Assembly: GCA_037954235.1 (NCBI GenBank)
Contig: JBBMOA010000018.1
Coordinates: 5,141,501 to 5,205,500 of the forward strand
Origin: Aulostomus chinensis
Lineage: Eukaryota > Chordata > Actinopteri > Syngnathiformes > Aulostomidae
Reading direction: 5' to 3'
DNA: 64,000 nucleotides
Shown: positions 23,801 through 35,980 of the stretch, in pieces
Layout of the letters: each line of letters opens with the position of its first letter
Position numbering within the stretch: the stretch's first letter is position 1
Program-made: the position numbers and the translations under genes
The notes under the pieces: generated by a model
The model's database searches: none
Told to the model about the DNA's origin: nothing
Seen by the model: the letters and a program-made list of their open reading frames with translations, nothing else

Positions 23801-26342
23801 AGGTCCATGGGATGTTTGATGATGTCGTGATAATCGTGCAGTCCCAGTGCATCCACGTCGACAGGTTTGTAGAATGGCCAGGCATAAGCAGCATGTTTCT
23901 TGGACAATAGCATCTCTCTAACCAGGTTAGCGCAGTATCCTATCTGATCTTGTGGTTTGGGGCTATGACCACCACTTGGTCCCAGGCCCATACCTATTTG
24001 ATGCTGAGAGTCCGGCGCTTCCTTCTTCATCACTTTGGTGGGGCGGGTGCTCTCTCGTCTAGGCAGTGTCTTCCCCGACTTGGACTCTGCTGGTGAAGAC
24101 TCACTTAGTTGGTCGTTTGCTGTGGGAGTTGTAGTGTCTGCTTTTCTTTTCTGGCTCTTTCTTTGCTGGATAGCGTTGGATATCGAGGAAGCAATAAAAG
24201 GGGAAACAAGGGCGAGAAAACAGCTGATTAGACTTGGTTGCCAAAAAGTGACCTTCAGCGACACCTGCCTCAGTGTGTTTGTTGATGACCTCATGTCTCT
24301 CTTACTAAAAAAACCATTGATCTCACTGAGATAAACTGAATCCATGTCTCATTCACACTCACTTTGGTCATGGTTATAGTATTCTGAAGCATGGGGGCAG
24401 TGCTCTGGATGGACGTCGGGGGGAGAGAGGTCTGAGCTGGGGGAGGCACAGATGTCATGATGGGAACTGGAGGGCCGCAATCCGATTGGGCCAGGGAGTA
24501 GGGAGCCCCAAGCTGTGGTGCATGGCTGGGTAACGTCGGGGGAAGATGGGACGGCAGGGCCTGAATCAGAGGCTGGGGAGGTAGTGAAGGTGGGCCCTGC
24601 ACTGGTCCTCTGGTCTGTGGTACTGCCGAGAGGTTTGACAGACCCCGTGTTTGAGGAGTCGTGGACGAAGAATCGATGATGGCCCCGGGTTTCAAGTTGA
24701 GACCTTCACAGGAGAAGACACCTCTGTTTCAAGTGGGACAGTTGGAAGAAAAGGTTTTGAAACACACCAGGGGCAGAGCACATACCTCCTTCTCTCCGGC
24801 CACGGCCACGGCCCTTCCCTGTCATTACAACAATCTCAGTTTCTTCCTGAGGCATCTCAGAGACCTTTTGGAGGAAGGCCTTCTCTAGAGCCTCAGCCAT
24901 ATGAACTATGTCATCTCCAGTCTGCAGGGAGAGAAAAACACTCTTAGCAACGCTGAGGCTCCCCAGTCGCTTTAAAACTTCACAGTGTCACAGTGTCTCC
25001 ACTCGACTGTATTACCTCAAAGAAAGTCAGAAAAACCACGACTCTAAACTTGTAAATGGATAAGAGAAGATGTCTTATTTCACATTGACATGTTCAATTC
25101 AGCCAAAATGATTAAATAGATGAGCTGTGTTTGAATGATGAGATACACCATAATTACAGGAAGCAGAATGCAGGAGGTAAATCAGGTGTGGTCATTTAAC
25201 AATCATGATCAACCAGTTTTATTGACGTACAATCAGCTGTTCAAGAGGTCAACAGCAGGGGGCAGTATGTCAAGATAAAGGCTCAATACAAATGTAAAAA
25301 ATGTATGTATGTAACATTTACATTGGCCAAATTACACCTGTTTTCTTTCATCAAATTTCACCATTTACATTCTCCCAGACTCCCTGATTGTAATCTGTCT
25401 GCGATAGAACTTCCAAGTGCAATCAAAGCAGTTGATCTTTTGCAATCAGAAATCAACTTCTGTGGTTTTTCTCTTATTTGTAGATACTGAAAATCCTGCT
25501 ACCGAAGAGCATATTCTTTACTTTTTATTGACTATCATATATTTCATCAAGCTCTCCTGTTCCATGCACGTCACCATGTTACCTTGTTGTATATGTAGCA
25601 GTTGGTAAACATCGTGTTGAAGTCTTGGATACATTCTTGGGCATTCAGGTAGTAACTGTTCTCAAGCCTTCTCTTGATTGTTCCCATGTCCATAGGTGTT
25701 TTGATTATTGTGTAGTAGTCCTGAAAATGGTTGTACATGAGTCAACATGATGATACTGGTATGATCGAGTAGGAAGAAGGAAGAAGATGTCACATATGAA
25801 GTAAAGAACTTGCCCCTCTCATCATGCCGTTTTGACAGTTACGAAAAACATTTTAAATACAAAAGGATTACGTAACCAATTCTGCATTCTGACCACCATT
25901 TAGTAGCGCATATCATTCATCAATATTCCTCTGAAAGATAAGAACAAACCCAGGTATCTCAAGCAATTTGCATTTACCCCAAACGAATGATAACAAAGCT
26001 ACAAAATCTCAAGTAATCATAAAAAGACTGATGGGACGTTTGGAGGAAAAGAAAATTCTTTTCCAGAATCCATAAAAAGAATGAGTTAGTACTTACAGGC
26101 AGATTAAGTTTGACTGCATCCACTGGCGCATGAAAGGGCCAAGCAAAGTGGTGCTTCCACAGGGTCTTCACCACCACCTTGAGGAGGTACTGCAGCTGAT
26201 TGGTCTGGCGCTTGGGCCTGTTGGGATTGATGCACTCTGGGGCTGGGGGGTTGCCTACTTGCTGGGCCTGCCCCTGGCCGGTGCTGCTGCCCGACATCTG
26301 CGCTGCATCCAGGCCGTCCCCCATTCTGACAGGGTTGGGCAT
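17312..26342 (-). CDS. brd4: BRD4, BET bromodomain chromatin reader (long isoform)
   Basis: Coding exons, 5' to 3': 26342 (in exon 26478-26097), 25720-25583, 24921-24786, 24703-24363, 24165-23788, 23690-23562, 23043-22813, 22722-22493, 22158-21827, 21687-21592, 21508-21131, 20988-20089, 19993-19887, 19771-19621, 19541-19417, 19284-19079, 18089-17837 and 17380-17312. Every junction is in phase; the total is about 1,481 residues (human 1,362). BRD4 binds acetylated histones and recruits P-TEFb. Bromodomain 1 has its WPF shelf at about 68-70 and acetyl-lysine Asn at about 127 (NCYIYNK). Bromodomain 2 has WPFYKPVDVDALGLHDY and Asn at about 442 (NCYKYNPPDHE). A Ser/Asp/Glu block, a Lys-rich block and the ET domain (about 630-710, QLSLDINKLPG) follow. 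Then come a long Gln/Pro-rich region, the [20 protein letters not shown] segment and the C-terminal motif (ATIDMNFQSEL to FEENLF) that contacts P-TEFb. That motif separates BRD4 from BRD2 and BRD3. The start is uncertain: ATGs at 26342 and 26324 (MGDGL) are both candidates. Confidence 0.95.
20089..20988 (-). repeat. Gln/Pro low-complexity exon of brd4
   Basis: This single 900-base exon is dominated by CAG/CAA and CCA/CCT codons. At about 20251-20322 it encodes 16 consecutive Gln (CAG runs of 8 and 5 around three CAA) followed by 8 consecutive Pro, all CCA. Further Gln runs lie at about 20133-20157, 20502-20521 and 20865-20891. It is conserved in kind, not in length, with the Gln/Pro region of mammalian BRD4. 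Apparent ORFs on the opposite strand (poly-Ala, poly-Val, poly-Leu) are shadows of these repeats. Confidence 0.85.
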
Positions 26343-26407
26343 GGGCTCGGGCCCCGAGGCGGGAGCTGGAGCAGGGGCAGGGGTAGTGGTGTTGGCAGTA
26401 CACCAGT

Positions 26408-26458
26408 TCAGTCTTGGCCCCGGCACAGACTCCACTGACAGAGCACCACTGATCCCAT
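26408..26458 (-). other. short upstream ORF overlapping the brd4 leader
   Basis: An ATG at 26458-26456 opens a 16-codon frame that stops at 26410-26408. It lies 5' of, and out of frame with, the proposed brd4 start at 26342. If exon 26478-26097 follows a non-coding exon, this would be a true uORF. It is too short for a protein call; an effect on translation is inferred. Confidence 0.35.
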
Positions 26459-29329
26459 TGCACTCCTCGCTGGACTCTCTGGGGAGGAAGAGAGCATACT
26501 TTAATTATCATGTCTGGAAACACAGCAACGGATGACACTTTAAATTATTTGCGCATTAAGACGGTCAGTAACAAGTTAACAGGACCTCAAATGTCATTAT
26601 CATTTCAGCCAATCACTGCAGTTCTACTGTAAAATGCAGAATTTTGAAGTTTCAAAATTCAGTAAAAAAGTAGTAAAAATCCTCCTATGATCACCGTACA
26701 CCTGAGCCAGGCTTCATTGCTGCCTAGTGGTGAAGAATCCAGTCAATGAAGCTGGTTGATTTTACCCACACAACGTGAAAAATAAATTATGAGATCCCCA
26801 AAAGTTTCTCTGCTTTTTACACAGCAGGAGGTGGAGACCAACGTGAGCCACCAAAATTATCCATCAACAACAAGTCCAAGAACTTTTCCTTTATTCGCTG
26901 TGCTTCATTCAACAAATGTACAAAGATGAAAATGTCTGGTGTAGAAACTTGTAAAACAAATTCAAATTATGGAACATGCTGATATTTAGGTTTTTAAAAA
27001 AAAGTGCCATTACACTCACAATAGTTCCTCTATTACCACTGGTATTAGTGCCAATCCTGGTCAAATATTCAGCATACAGGAATATGCTGGAGAAACTAAT
27101 GGCAACGGGTGGAAATGGACTTTACAGTGACGAGGGAGACATACTGTGACCAGCAGTTCAACATGGGGAACAGAAAATAATTGCATATTCATTTATGTAG
27201 GATTTTTAATTAGAAGGAAGACGTTGGTGGTATTATATGATTTTTTTTACCATATAGAACATTTCAATACGTTTTGAGTATTTAGTATTTTTTCCCTGAA
27301 AAGACCACATTAGAGACCACAGATTGTAGTATTTGCTTGGTCCTCAAGGATCTGCACTGTGTTCAGAGAAGCCGGGAGGTTATTCAGGTCCATGTCTGGC
27401 TGGTGTGTGTGTTTGTGCTTGTGCTTTTTGTGGATCTGTCTTGTCTCAGGACCTGGGAGTGTTTAGGGATGTCAGTGGACGGGGGTGGAGGGTGAGCTGC
27501 GTCATTTGGCAGCTGAGGTACTGTGTGTTCCACTACACTCAGTCCTACATTATGTCCTCTCCCAGGCAGTCAGGGACATCGCATTCAAGATAAACACAAC
27601 GGCAAAGAGGCCAAGAATTAAAAATAGACTGACATTGTGAGAAATAAATAAAAAAATAAATGGACACAATTTTCAAGTCTTTCAGCCTCTCAAACTGAAA
27701 TCCACACCAACAAAAGGACCTTAAATATAAAGAGACACCACTGTATGAATCTGTGACTAATCTCATTCTTGATGAGTCACTTTCTGAGAATAGAGAAGCA
27801 GTTTGCGCACCACATGATCGCAGTCTTGGCTTGCCCGAGGCATTGGAACAGAGTGGAGAATCTGACCAACTGGTGAATATTTTAAACAGCACATGCAAAA
27901 AGAAGCACCGGTAGAAACAACAAATATGATGACTTTGTGACGAGAAAACATACCTCCACAAACAAGCACACAACAAAGTCAGTGAATATGGCACATGTTG
28001 TCATGAGGCCGTGGCTACTACATGTATGCTAAGTACAGTGCTTTTAAACTTAAAGCAACACTGCTGCCGTTTTTCCGAAGTTTTGCTTTAAAACAAATTT
28101 CCTCAATGGCAATGATTTGGACAAACCGGCTTCAGTCAAACAGCTCATTCAAGCTCGTCGTGGAGGACAGCTCCACGCAAAGGTGGCAAAATACCTCAGA
28201 CGAATTGAGGTCACAATGAGATGTGATCCCTTAGACCACATTCGGACTTTGAAGGTGGTCTTGTACAAATACTTGACTCCTAAAAGGAGTGTGTAAGTGG
28301 ATGTATCCTGGGCCACACTGAGGCAAAATCTAATCAACTGATCTCTTTCAAGTAAGCCCAAGTACGCACAAGATGATATGCTACGCGTTGTGGTTTCTGG
28401 TGATAGAATTCGACCGTGCAGATGAAGTCTTTCACAGTGACTCACGGTGTCCCTGGATGTGGGTCAGAATATTTGAGGCTCTGTATTTCATTGTAAGTGT
28501 TCCTATCTAATTGTCAAACAAATATTTGGCAAAACTGTGTGTGGAACTCTGTTTCTATCAACTGGTTGTATTGAATAAATTAGTAATAAGAATAAATTAT
28601 TAGTAATAAACAGAGAAGAACCATCTACTGATTACCTCAGTTGGACAAGCTGTATGCATCGGTTAGTACTGGGCATGTCGTATGTTGTCTGGAGACAAAG
28701 ACAAAGGAATATCCCGGGAGTATATTTGGGAATATCCTGGAAGATGCTGGCAGCGGAAACGGTTACTTAAGATTTGCTTCGTCAGAAATTATTTGAGAAA
28801 AAAGGGGTTCCCAGCTCCCACTTTGCCCTTTCGTTCTTCTTCAAAAAAGTCAAAAACGACCTTAAGCTAAGGCTAAAAATTGGGTCAAAATTGAGCGTCC
28901 AGAACATCGAGGTTGTCCAAAAAACTATGACTGGAATATTACTATGATCCTGAACTGTCAGACGCTAAAGTTATTCAAGTTGGAGAGCGCCGATCGAAGG
29001 GTTAGTTGTTAATTCTCAGAGAAACAAAAACAAAAGAACCTTGAAACAATTTTCCCGGACAACAAAAGAACATCCAGCACTTCTTTCTTTCATTTTCCAT
29101 GACTCGAATACTGGTTCACATCCAGACTTTCCATGATGTGTGGGAATGCTGGAAATGAGCTGCAAACCATTTTAGTGTGATCGTTATTACAACAGGAATA
29201 AAAACTTGTGTGGCCACAATTAATGATGCATAGTTATTGTTCGGCTATCAACTGATACCCACGTTTTTTTTAAGTGCCGTGGAAAATAAAAGTCATTTGC
29301 AGATGAAGACATATTAAACGGAAAAACCA

Positions 29330-29660
29330 ACATGAATTCTCTGAGGTGTTGGGCCATTGGAGTCTGCTGGAGAAGCTTCAGTGCACTTTGGCACATTTTC
29401 TATGAGTTTCTGGAACTGTAACGGAGCGGATGGAACAAAATCATTCCGAATGATATTCTCTCATGTGGTGTTTGATGCTGGTGGTGGCGAGAGCTGTCAA
29501 ACACGTAGGTTCACCATCTCTCGTACATGTTGACTTGAGTTGAAATCTAGTGACTCTGAAGGCCACAGCATGTGATTAACATCATTTTCACGCCAAACCA
29601 ATCAGTGACCCCGAGTGACCTGGGGTGTTGTTATCCTGGAAGAGATCAATCCCATCCAGA
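29330..29660 (-). mobile_element. degenerate DNA-transposon-like fragment
   Basis: Read on the minus strand, broken frames give phrases such as GEPTCLTALATTSIKHHM and FHPLRYSSRNS that resemble the C-terminal end of Tc1/mariner-type transposase relics common in vertebrate genomes. Frames are interrupted and no terminal repeat was found. The family assignment is tentative. Confidence 0.35.
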
Positions 29661-31127
29661 TGAAAGTGTATTGTCTGAAACGTATCAGGGGAAAAAGAAC
29701 TTGTTTGATGCAAAAATACAAAATTAAGGGTTGTAAAGCCGAGTGCAGAGCACACAACAGATTAAACAGAAATAGTCTTTTAAATCAGTTGTTGTGACTC
29801 ATCAGTGACAAAATGCTGCTGTATATCGACATACTGAGTGGCAGGATGCCACAGTTTTCACTTTCTTCATGCTAATACCTATTTTCCTAAAGGTCGTGTT
29901 GTCATAATTTGCAATTTTTATCAATATATATTCATTCTGAAGGTTTGAAACGGTATCAGTGCCACTACTGGTAAAACCCACCCTACACTTATTTGCTCCT
30001 TCAACTTAACAGCCAGTTGACACCCACAACCTGCTGTAGCGCTCTCGCAAAACACAGCCCAACTCCTCTTTCTCTCGCTTCGTTTCTCACACTTTTTCAA
30101 CTTACAGAAATAAGTCTGTTTCGATGCCAGGTCATGAGTTAGCAGCAGCCCGTATTTGTATTTACAATGAGGTGACCAGCCTTCAGTTTCTTGTGAGAAA
30201 CAGCTTTATAGCTGATGGTGTTACAGTGTGAAACGAGAACACTGAGAGCACACAGCACGGGAACACTGTGTCTCAGTAGCCTTGAAACTCTCTCATGATT
30301 CCAATATGAGGCTTTATATAAGCATTGCGTATCAGCCTTTACTTGATTCAAGTAAAACCTTTCATGCTTTCTAAGGGGAGTTTGAACGCCTCCCATAGAA
30401 TCTGCTTTTAATAGCAATTTTGTCATCGTGACTCAGTTAATTGAATGACACAAAACCCATTAAAAAAAAAATGTTGCAGGGTCAATAATTGAGGGGGCAG
30501 AGAGTACTTTTGCTCTTACTAAAGAGGAGTGATATTTGTCGGAGTCCTCCAGAGCCAGACAAAATTCTACCATGATTACCTAAGGTGAATCCATCAGTTC
30601 ACTGTTATACTTTGTCTGTGGAATGTTTCACAGATGGTTATCTGTCTGCACATTTCTAACAGAAAATAACAGATACACCCATATTCAAACCTAAAAAGAT
30701 TTTCGGAAAAACTAAGTGATGTTTACATTGGCAGCAGTCGAGCTGTTGGAACTAATGTCAGGAGTCGAAAATCATACCAGTCGTAGAAATAGGAACGCTT
30801 TCCAAGTTCTGAAATCACGATTCAAATGTTTGCACAGTGATGCATAAAGTCAGTTGATGGATTATGCCCACACCTGCCTCTCACCAATGGAAAATAAAAT
30901 TCTTTGCCACACGTGATGGTAAACAATTATTTTTATAAAGAAAGTGATTCATTCCATCCAAGTAAATCTCTGCTGACCAGTAAAGAAGTGAGATGGAAAT
31001 AGTTTGTGGATTCTTGTCAATGACCAGAAAACTAGAGCTGTATAGCAGCAAAGTGTACTCGCACACAACGTTTTTGCAGCGTATGGTTTAGAATAATTAT
31101 CATTAAATGGGCCAAATTAGAGTATAC

Positions 31128-31412
31128 ATGTTCTCGCTGTGCCTGCGTGGGTTCTCTCTGGTATTCCGGCTTCCTCCCACAGTCCAAAGACATCAAGAGG
31201 GGACCAGGTTAATCCAGACTCTAAATTGACCGTTGGTATGACAGTGAGTGTGAATGGTTGTCTGTCTCTATGTGTTGGCCCTGCCATGGACTGGTGACCC
31301 GTCCAGGGTGAACCCCGCCTCTCACCTGAAGACTGGTGGGATAGGCTCCAGCCCCCCCCCACGACCCTCAACAGGATAAGCAGTAGAAAATGGATGGATC
31401 GATGGATGGATG
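31128..31412 (+). mobile_element. retroposon fragment with L2-type 3' tail
   Basis: The stretch has the phrase order of a highly repeated teleost element: TTCCTCCCACAGTCCAAAGA, then ACTCTAAATTGACCGT, then GATAGGCTCCAGCCCC, then AGGATAAGCAGTAGAAAATG, ending in a short ATGG microsatellite (31390-31412). This tail is shared by L2-type LINEs and the SINEs they mobilise. The ORF called on the opposite strand is not a gene. Confidence 0.7.
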
Positions 31413-33089
31413 GGCCAACTTAAGAGTAATACAATGTAAATATAAAGTGAATATTAAAAATATTTCAGAATGAAATTTGACCAAGGATACTGAGGAAGAT
31501 TGAAAGCACAAAGGTACGGTAAAGATGGGTGGGGGCATCAGACCAACCGACAGTCGGGCAAAGTGGCTAGAATAGGATCTTGCTCCAGCTGGCCTCTCTG
31601 GTTACCAAAGTCTTCCTGTACCGATAACATGCCAGATGGTCCTCAACAGCTCATTAACATCGGCGACATGCATCCTCACACTGACAGTAATTGCCATTAA
31701 AGCACTACAATAATGACGTGTGAACAAACTTCCGTGAAAACTGTTGACGGATGCAAATGTGGCCATCTCCAAGGATGGAGGGTGCACCACCTGCAGGATT
31801 CAAGTATCCATGGTATGGGAACACTGGGGTTTCCACTTTCTCTGAAAAGAGAAACTTTTTGTTGTACATGTTCATGCTGCCCACGTGTTTTTTCTCCCCG
31901 TCTATCTGCTCTTATCTCGTCTTTCATGCCCCGCAAGGCCATTTGTGAAATAATTAAAAGGTGCAAGTTGAGATAGGTTTGAGCTATTAAGTTACAACAC
32001 ACTTCATCCACATATTAAGTTCATCTTGTGCGTGTAACACATCAATAAATTCTTAATGACGGGCCCATGAGCTTTCAAATACGGAGAGTGGAATTCCAGT
32101 TCTCCTTGTCATCATGAAACAAGCCATCTTCTTATGCAAAATGTCCCCATTGCTAATTTCAATCGTTGAAAGTCTCCATTTTATGGAAAACATGCAGTGC
32201 TATGTTGAGTCAAGAGCAAGTAATCAAGTGATCACAGTGGTCAATGGACCGTTGACCTGTAGCAGCTGTTGTCCTCCACCAAGGAGGTTGTGCTTTTGGT
32301 GTTGTTTGTCTGACTTTTAGCAGGATTATGCAAAAGCAACCAGACCAGAGGTTTCAGTGGGTGGCGGAGAAGGGAGAGGTGTTAAACTGTTGCTGATGAA
32401 CACCACCATAAACTCTTCACTCATACTTTTTGTGAGAACTTAGGCAGATTTGCCTTCTTAAACACAAAGTACGTTTCTGAGCTAAAGAACTCACACTTTC
32501 TGCTCGGTGATCGCTCAAAGTTACAGGAATAAACTCCAACTGTCCCATAGCAGGGGAACGACCCACTTTCAGGAAGGGAACCAAATAAAGATGAGTCTCC
32601 ACTGATGTAGTAACTGGGGTGATAGCAGCTGTTCTTAACACACCATTTTATCATGTCTAATTGTGAGCAGGAAGCTTGGCTACTGCTGCTCATGCCCATC
32701 TCAATGACAGGACCAACGTACCCATGTATGAAACCACTACTGCTGCTCTTATTCACAATATTGTATACTCAAACATAGATGTCACGGCAGGTCAATGATA
32801 AAAGACGAAATTTAAACATGTCGTGACAAGTCACAGGGCTTTTTCAGTAGCTTCTCCAAATTTATTAAATTGACCAAACTGGACCAAGGGAGAAACACTG
32901 ATTTGATAAACAATTTTGCAAAAATTGAGCCGGAAGTTAAGCTCTTGACTTAGCGGTCAGTCTCAGTCCCTATGATAACATACAGTCATGAACGGAACAA
33001 CGAGACTGGGGCTACAAGGGGGCCAAAGTGGGTTTTCTTAGAGGAGATGCTCCCATCTGCCTTAAGAGAAAGGAGAGAAGCCCAGGCAA

Positions 33090-33360
33090 CCCTGAGGGAT
33101 TTGGAGGAGTGCCGCTGCTCCTTCGCTCAGAGAGGGGCTAGTCGAGGGGGTTCAGGTATCTATTTAGATGCTGCCCGGCCATCTCCCCAGGGGGATTCTT
33201 CCAGGCACATCCAGCTGGGAGGAAGAAACAGGGCAGACTGAGGACTATCTTTAAGGATTACGTCTCCACACAAGGTGGCCAGGGAACACCTTAGGTCCCA
33301 CAGTCAGGTGATGTGGCCAGCAAAGAGAAGTCTGTAGTCCCATGCTGGAACTACTACATG
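33090..33360 (+). mobile_element. non-LTR retrotransposon 3' fragment
   Basis: The sequence follows the order of a common fish LINE 3' region: GGAGTGCCGCTGCTCCTTCG, then GGGATTCTTCCAGGCACATC, then CAGCTGGGAGGAAGAAACAG, then CACCTTAGGTCCCACAGTCA, then GCTGGAACTACTAC. It is diverged and without an intact frame. I cannot name the clade with certainty. Confidence 0.55.
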
Positions 33361-35918
33361 GACCAACCTCAACCAACCAAAAGATTATAACCAGACAAAT
33401 CTTTCTAAAAATATTTTTCACATTCTTACCAAATAACCATTTCGAAAATGACCCCATACACAACTGCATCTTCAAACTGAAAATTGTGAGGCAGGTTTGC
33501 AAGCATCCTTGTGCTTATTTTACATCTTAACTCTGAGCGTTGCTGGATGTGGACATCTGTAATGATATCAGATTCAACCAGCCTGTGTAATAAATTCATA
33601 TAAATCTGCCTCAATGACCTGCTGCCCATTGGAGGACCTCTGTTGGCATGTGAGACTAATCAATTTTGCAGAAGGCCACAAGGAGTCCACTTCCTGCTGC
33701 TGCATGTCCTACATTGCTCACAGCTCTGGAATAACAGTTGACCTTTGACCTGGACATTCATCACAGCAGACTGCAGTGGAATGTTTTCAGGGGCGGAAGT
33801 GGCTCTGGTTACTGAGGTGGGAAGGAACATTGCACACCAGGAAATGCACTCGTGTTCAGCCTCTGAGAAGCTTTTTACACTGAGATTCCCAATACAATAA
33901 TTGACCCCACCGTTGTGAGGCTTTGCCTGTTTACATAAAACAAACGTCAGTCCAATGCCACCCCAGGGTGCGCGCTTACATGGCATTCCACAACCTGAGG
34001 TGTGAAAGTGACACAGGAGCGTCTCTAGAGCTCTTCCACCATTCTGACGGTCCCTTTACACAGACGTTGGGTACTGGCACTACCTTTGCTGGCACTGGTA
34101 TCCCCATTCTCTCTGTGCATTTTCATATGAATGACAAGGTAACGGTGTCACAATATTCCCACCTTTAACAAACAGGCTGTGTGAAGCAGCTGACTGTCCT
34201 ATATGGAGAGGAAGAAAAACATAATAGCATGATGTCTACAACTCCACTGAAAGTAAACTTTTAATCATTTATGAATGCAAGTAGGGTCAAGCTGAGGCAA
34301 AAATGTAGGCCTGCAGACTTCCCTTCAACTTTCAGAATGGTGGCCCGTGTTTTGCCTGAATGCAACAATAAATAATTAATGGCGCCAAAGTGACAAGGCC
34401 AAGAACACCACTCCTGTTTATTCACCCTGCCTCTTCCCTCTCACACAAAACAACCTTCAGCCTTGCTCTGTTTCTTCTATGTCTGGAGATACTCCGAATT
34501 TAACGACCCGTCTAGCTCATAGTCTCTACTTCATCTCATCTTGGCTTTGGTTTTCCCGGGAAGTCGATGAGGAATGTGGGAATGATTTTGTTATACAATC
34601 AAAAATTATATGATACTTTTACTGACTTATTCAGCTCCAGTAAAATGAGTCCAGAAGAAATGGGTCTTTCACAAAAATTCAGTTAGTTACTGAGATGAAT
34701 GAATAAAAATTACAGCCATTATCTACAGCCAGGTTTCCATATCAAACATAGAAGAATCTAGGAGCAGTATATAAGGAAAATACACAAGCCATAAAATAAG
34801 GTCACATGATGATTGATCATGATGCCATCTGAGAAATATTAATGGTCGACAGATTAAGATGGTGCAATAATTTCCGAGAACACCGGTAACCAAAGTCTTC
34901 GGCAGAAAGTTACATCAAGCCATGTCTTAAAATGCAAGTTAAAATCTGTGATAAGGGCAGACCACAATCCACAAGAGAGAAGGACTTAAAGACAAGCAGG
35001 TGGAGGATGACGAGAAACCACACTAAATGGCTTTACTGCCAGAGGGACTCGGGTCACCAACTGTCCAAACAGTACTCCGATACTTTTTGGCTACATCTAA
35101 AAGTTATGCGCAGAGGGCAAAGGTCAGTTAAAAACCCTGATTTCCAATGGCATCTGAGGGCAAACTGTTGGTTAACTGTGTAAAAAAACAAACAAAAAAA
35201 CCCCCAAACAAAACAAAAAACAAGTATATTTCTTCTTTTCATCCAATTTGTTAAAAATGACTGTGTGAAGCAGTAGTGATTTTATACGTGACAGTTAAGT
35301 TAATTCAATAAAAGACAATGAAACCGTTTATTGTATTTATTATATAAAGTACTGTACAGATATCAAGCCAAGGTTTGTAACATACCCGCAGTTCTGAGTT
35401 TACTTCAGTTTACTGCATTATTATTACTTGTGATGGGTGCGAATCCTTGTTTTGGATGCTGTTAAAAAAAATGGACCACCCACTCGCATCTTCTTTAACA
35501 AAACAGCCTTACTGGTTTCTAGAGGTTTAAACAGTTTTGATAGAAACTGGAATCACTGTTTCCAATAATTCATCACAAGGCCTCCAAATCAAAGGACTTC
35601 CCCTTGTGATTATTACAAGCTTTTACTGCTTGAGTCACCACATGAGCAAACAACTGACTCAACTAGGCTGCTCATGACTCAAGACAGACGATAACCGGAA
35701 AGGCTGAGAATCGTGGCAGTTCCTTCAAGTGAAACTTTCAGCTCTTTGTAACAGGCAGCCAGGAATCAGGCGACATTTCTGCCAGGACAACACACAACCC
35801 CCCTCTTCCTCTGTAGTTCCCCTTCCCCCACACACCCCTCTCTCTCTCACCAGGAGGTAAGTTCATGGCTTGTGGCTGAAATCTGGATAACAATACTATC
35901 TCCTTCACAACACTGGAA

Positions 35919-35928
35919 CACACACACA

Positions 35929-35978
<50 letters not shown>
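35919..35978. repeat. CA microsatellite
   Basis: About 30 CA units with one interruption near 35930, in brd4 intron 1. Confidence 0.95.

Positions 35979-35980
<2 letters not shown>

Noticed and set aside
17312..26342. BRD2, BRD3 or BRDT as the identity of the BET gene
   Set aside because: The long Gln/Pro region and the [20 protein letters not shown] segment are BRD4 features; BRD2 and BRD3 lack the C-terminal motif.
27545..27994. 149-codon minus-strand ORF
   Set aside because: Cys/Ser/Phe-rich with no family resemblance; no adjoining exons in phase.
28149..28445. 98-codon minus-strand ORF in the brd4 first intron
   Set aside because: No recognised motif; a transposase origin was considered but no catalytic pattern is visible.
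31117..31371. 84-codon minus-strand ORF
   Set aside because: It lies wholly inside a dispersed retroposon fragment.
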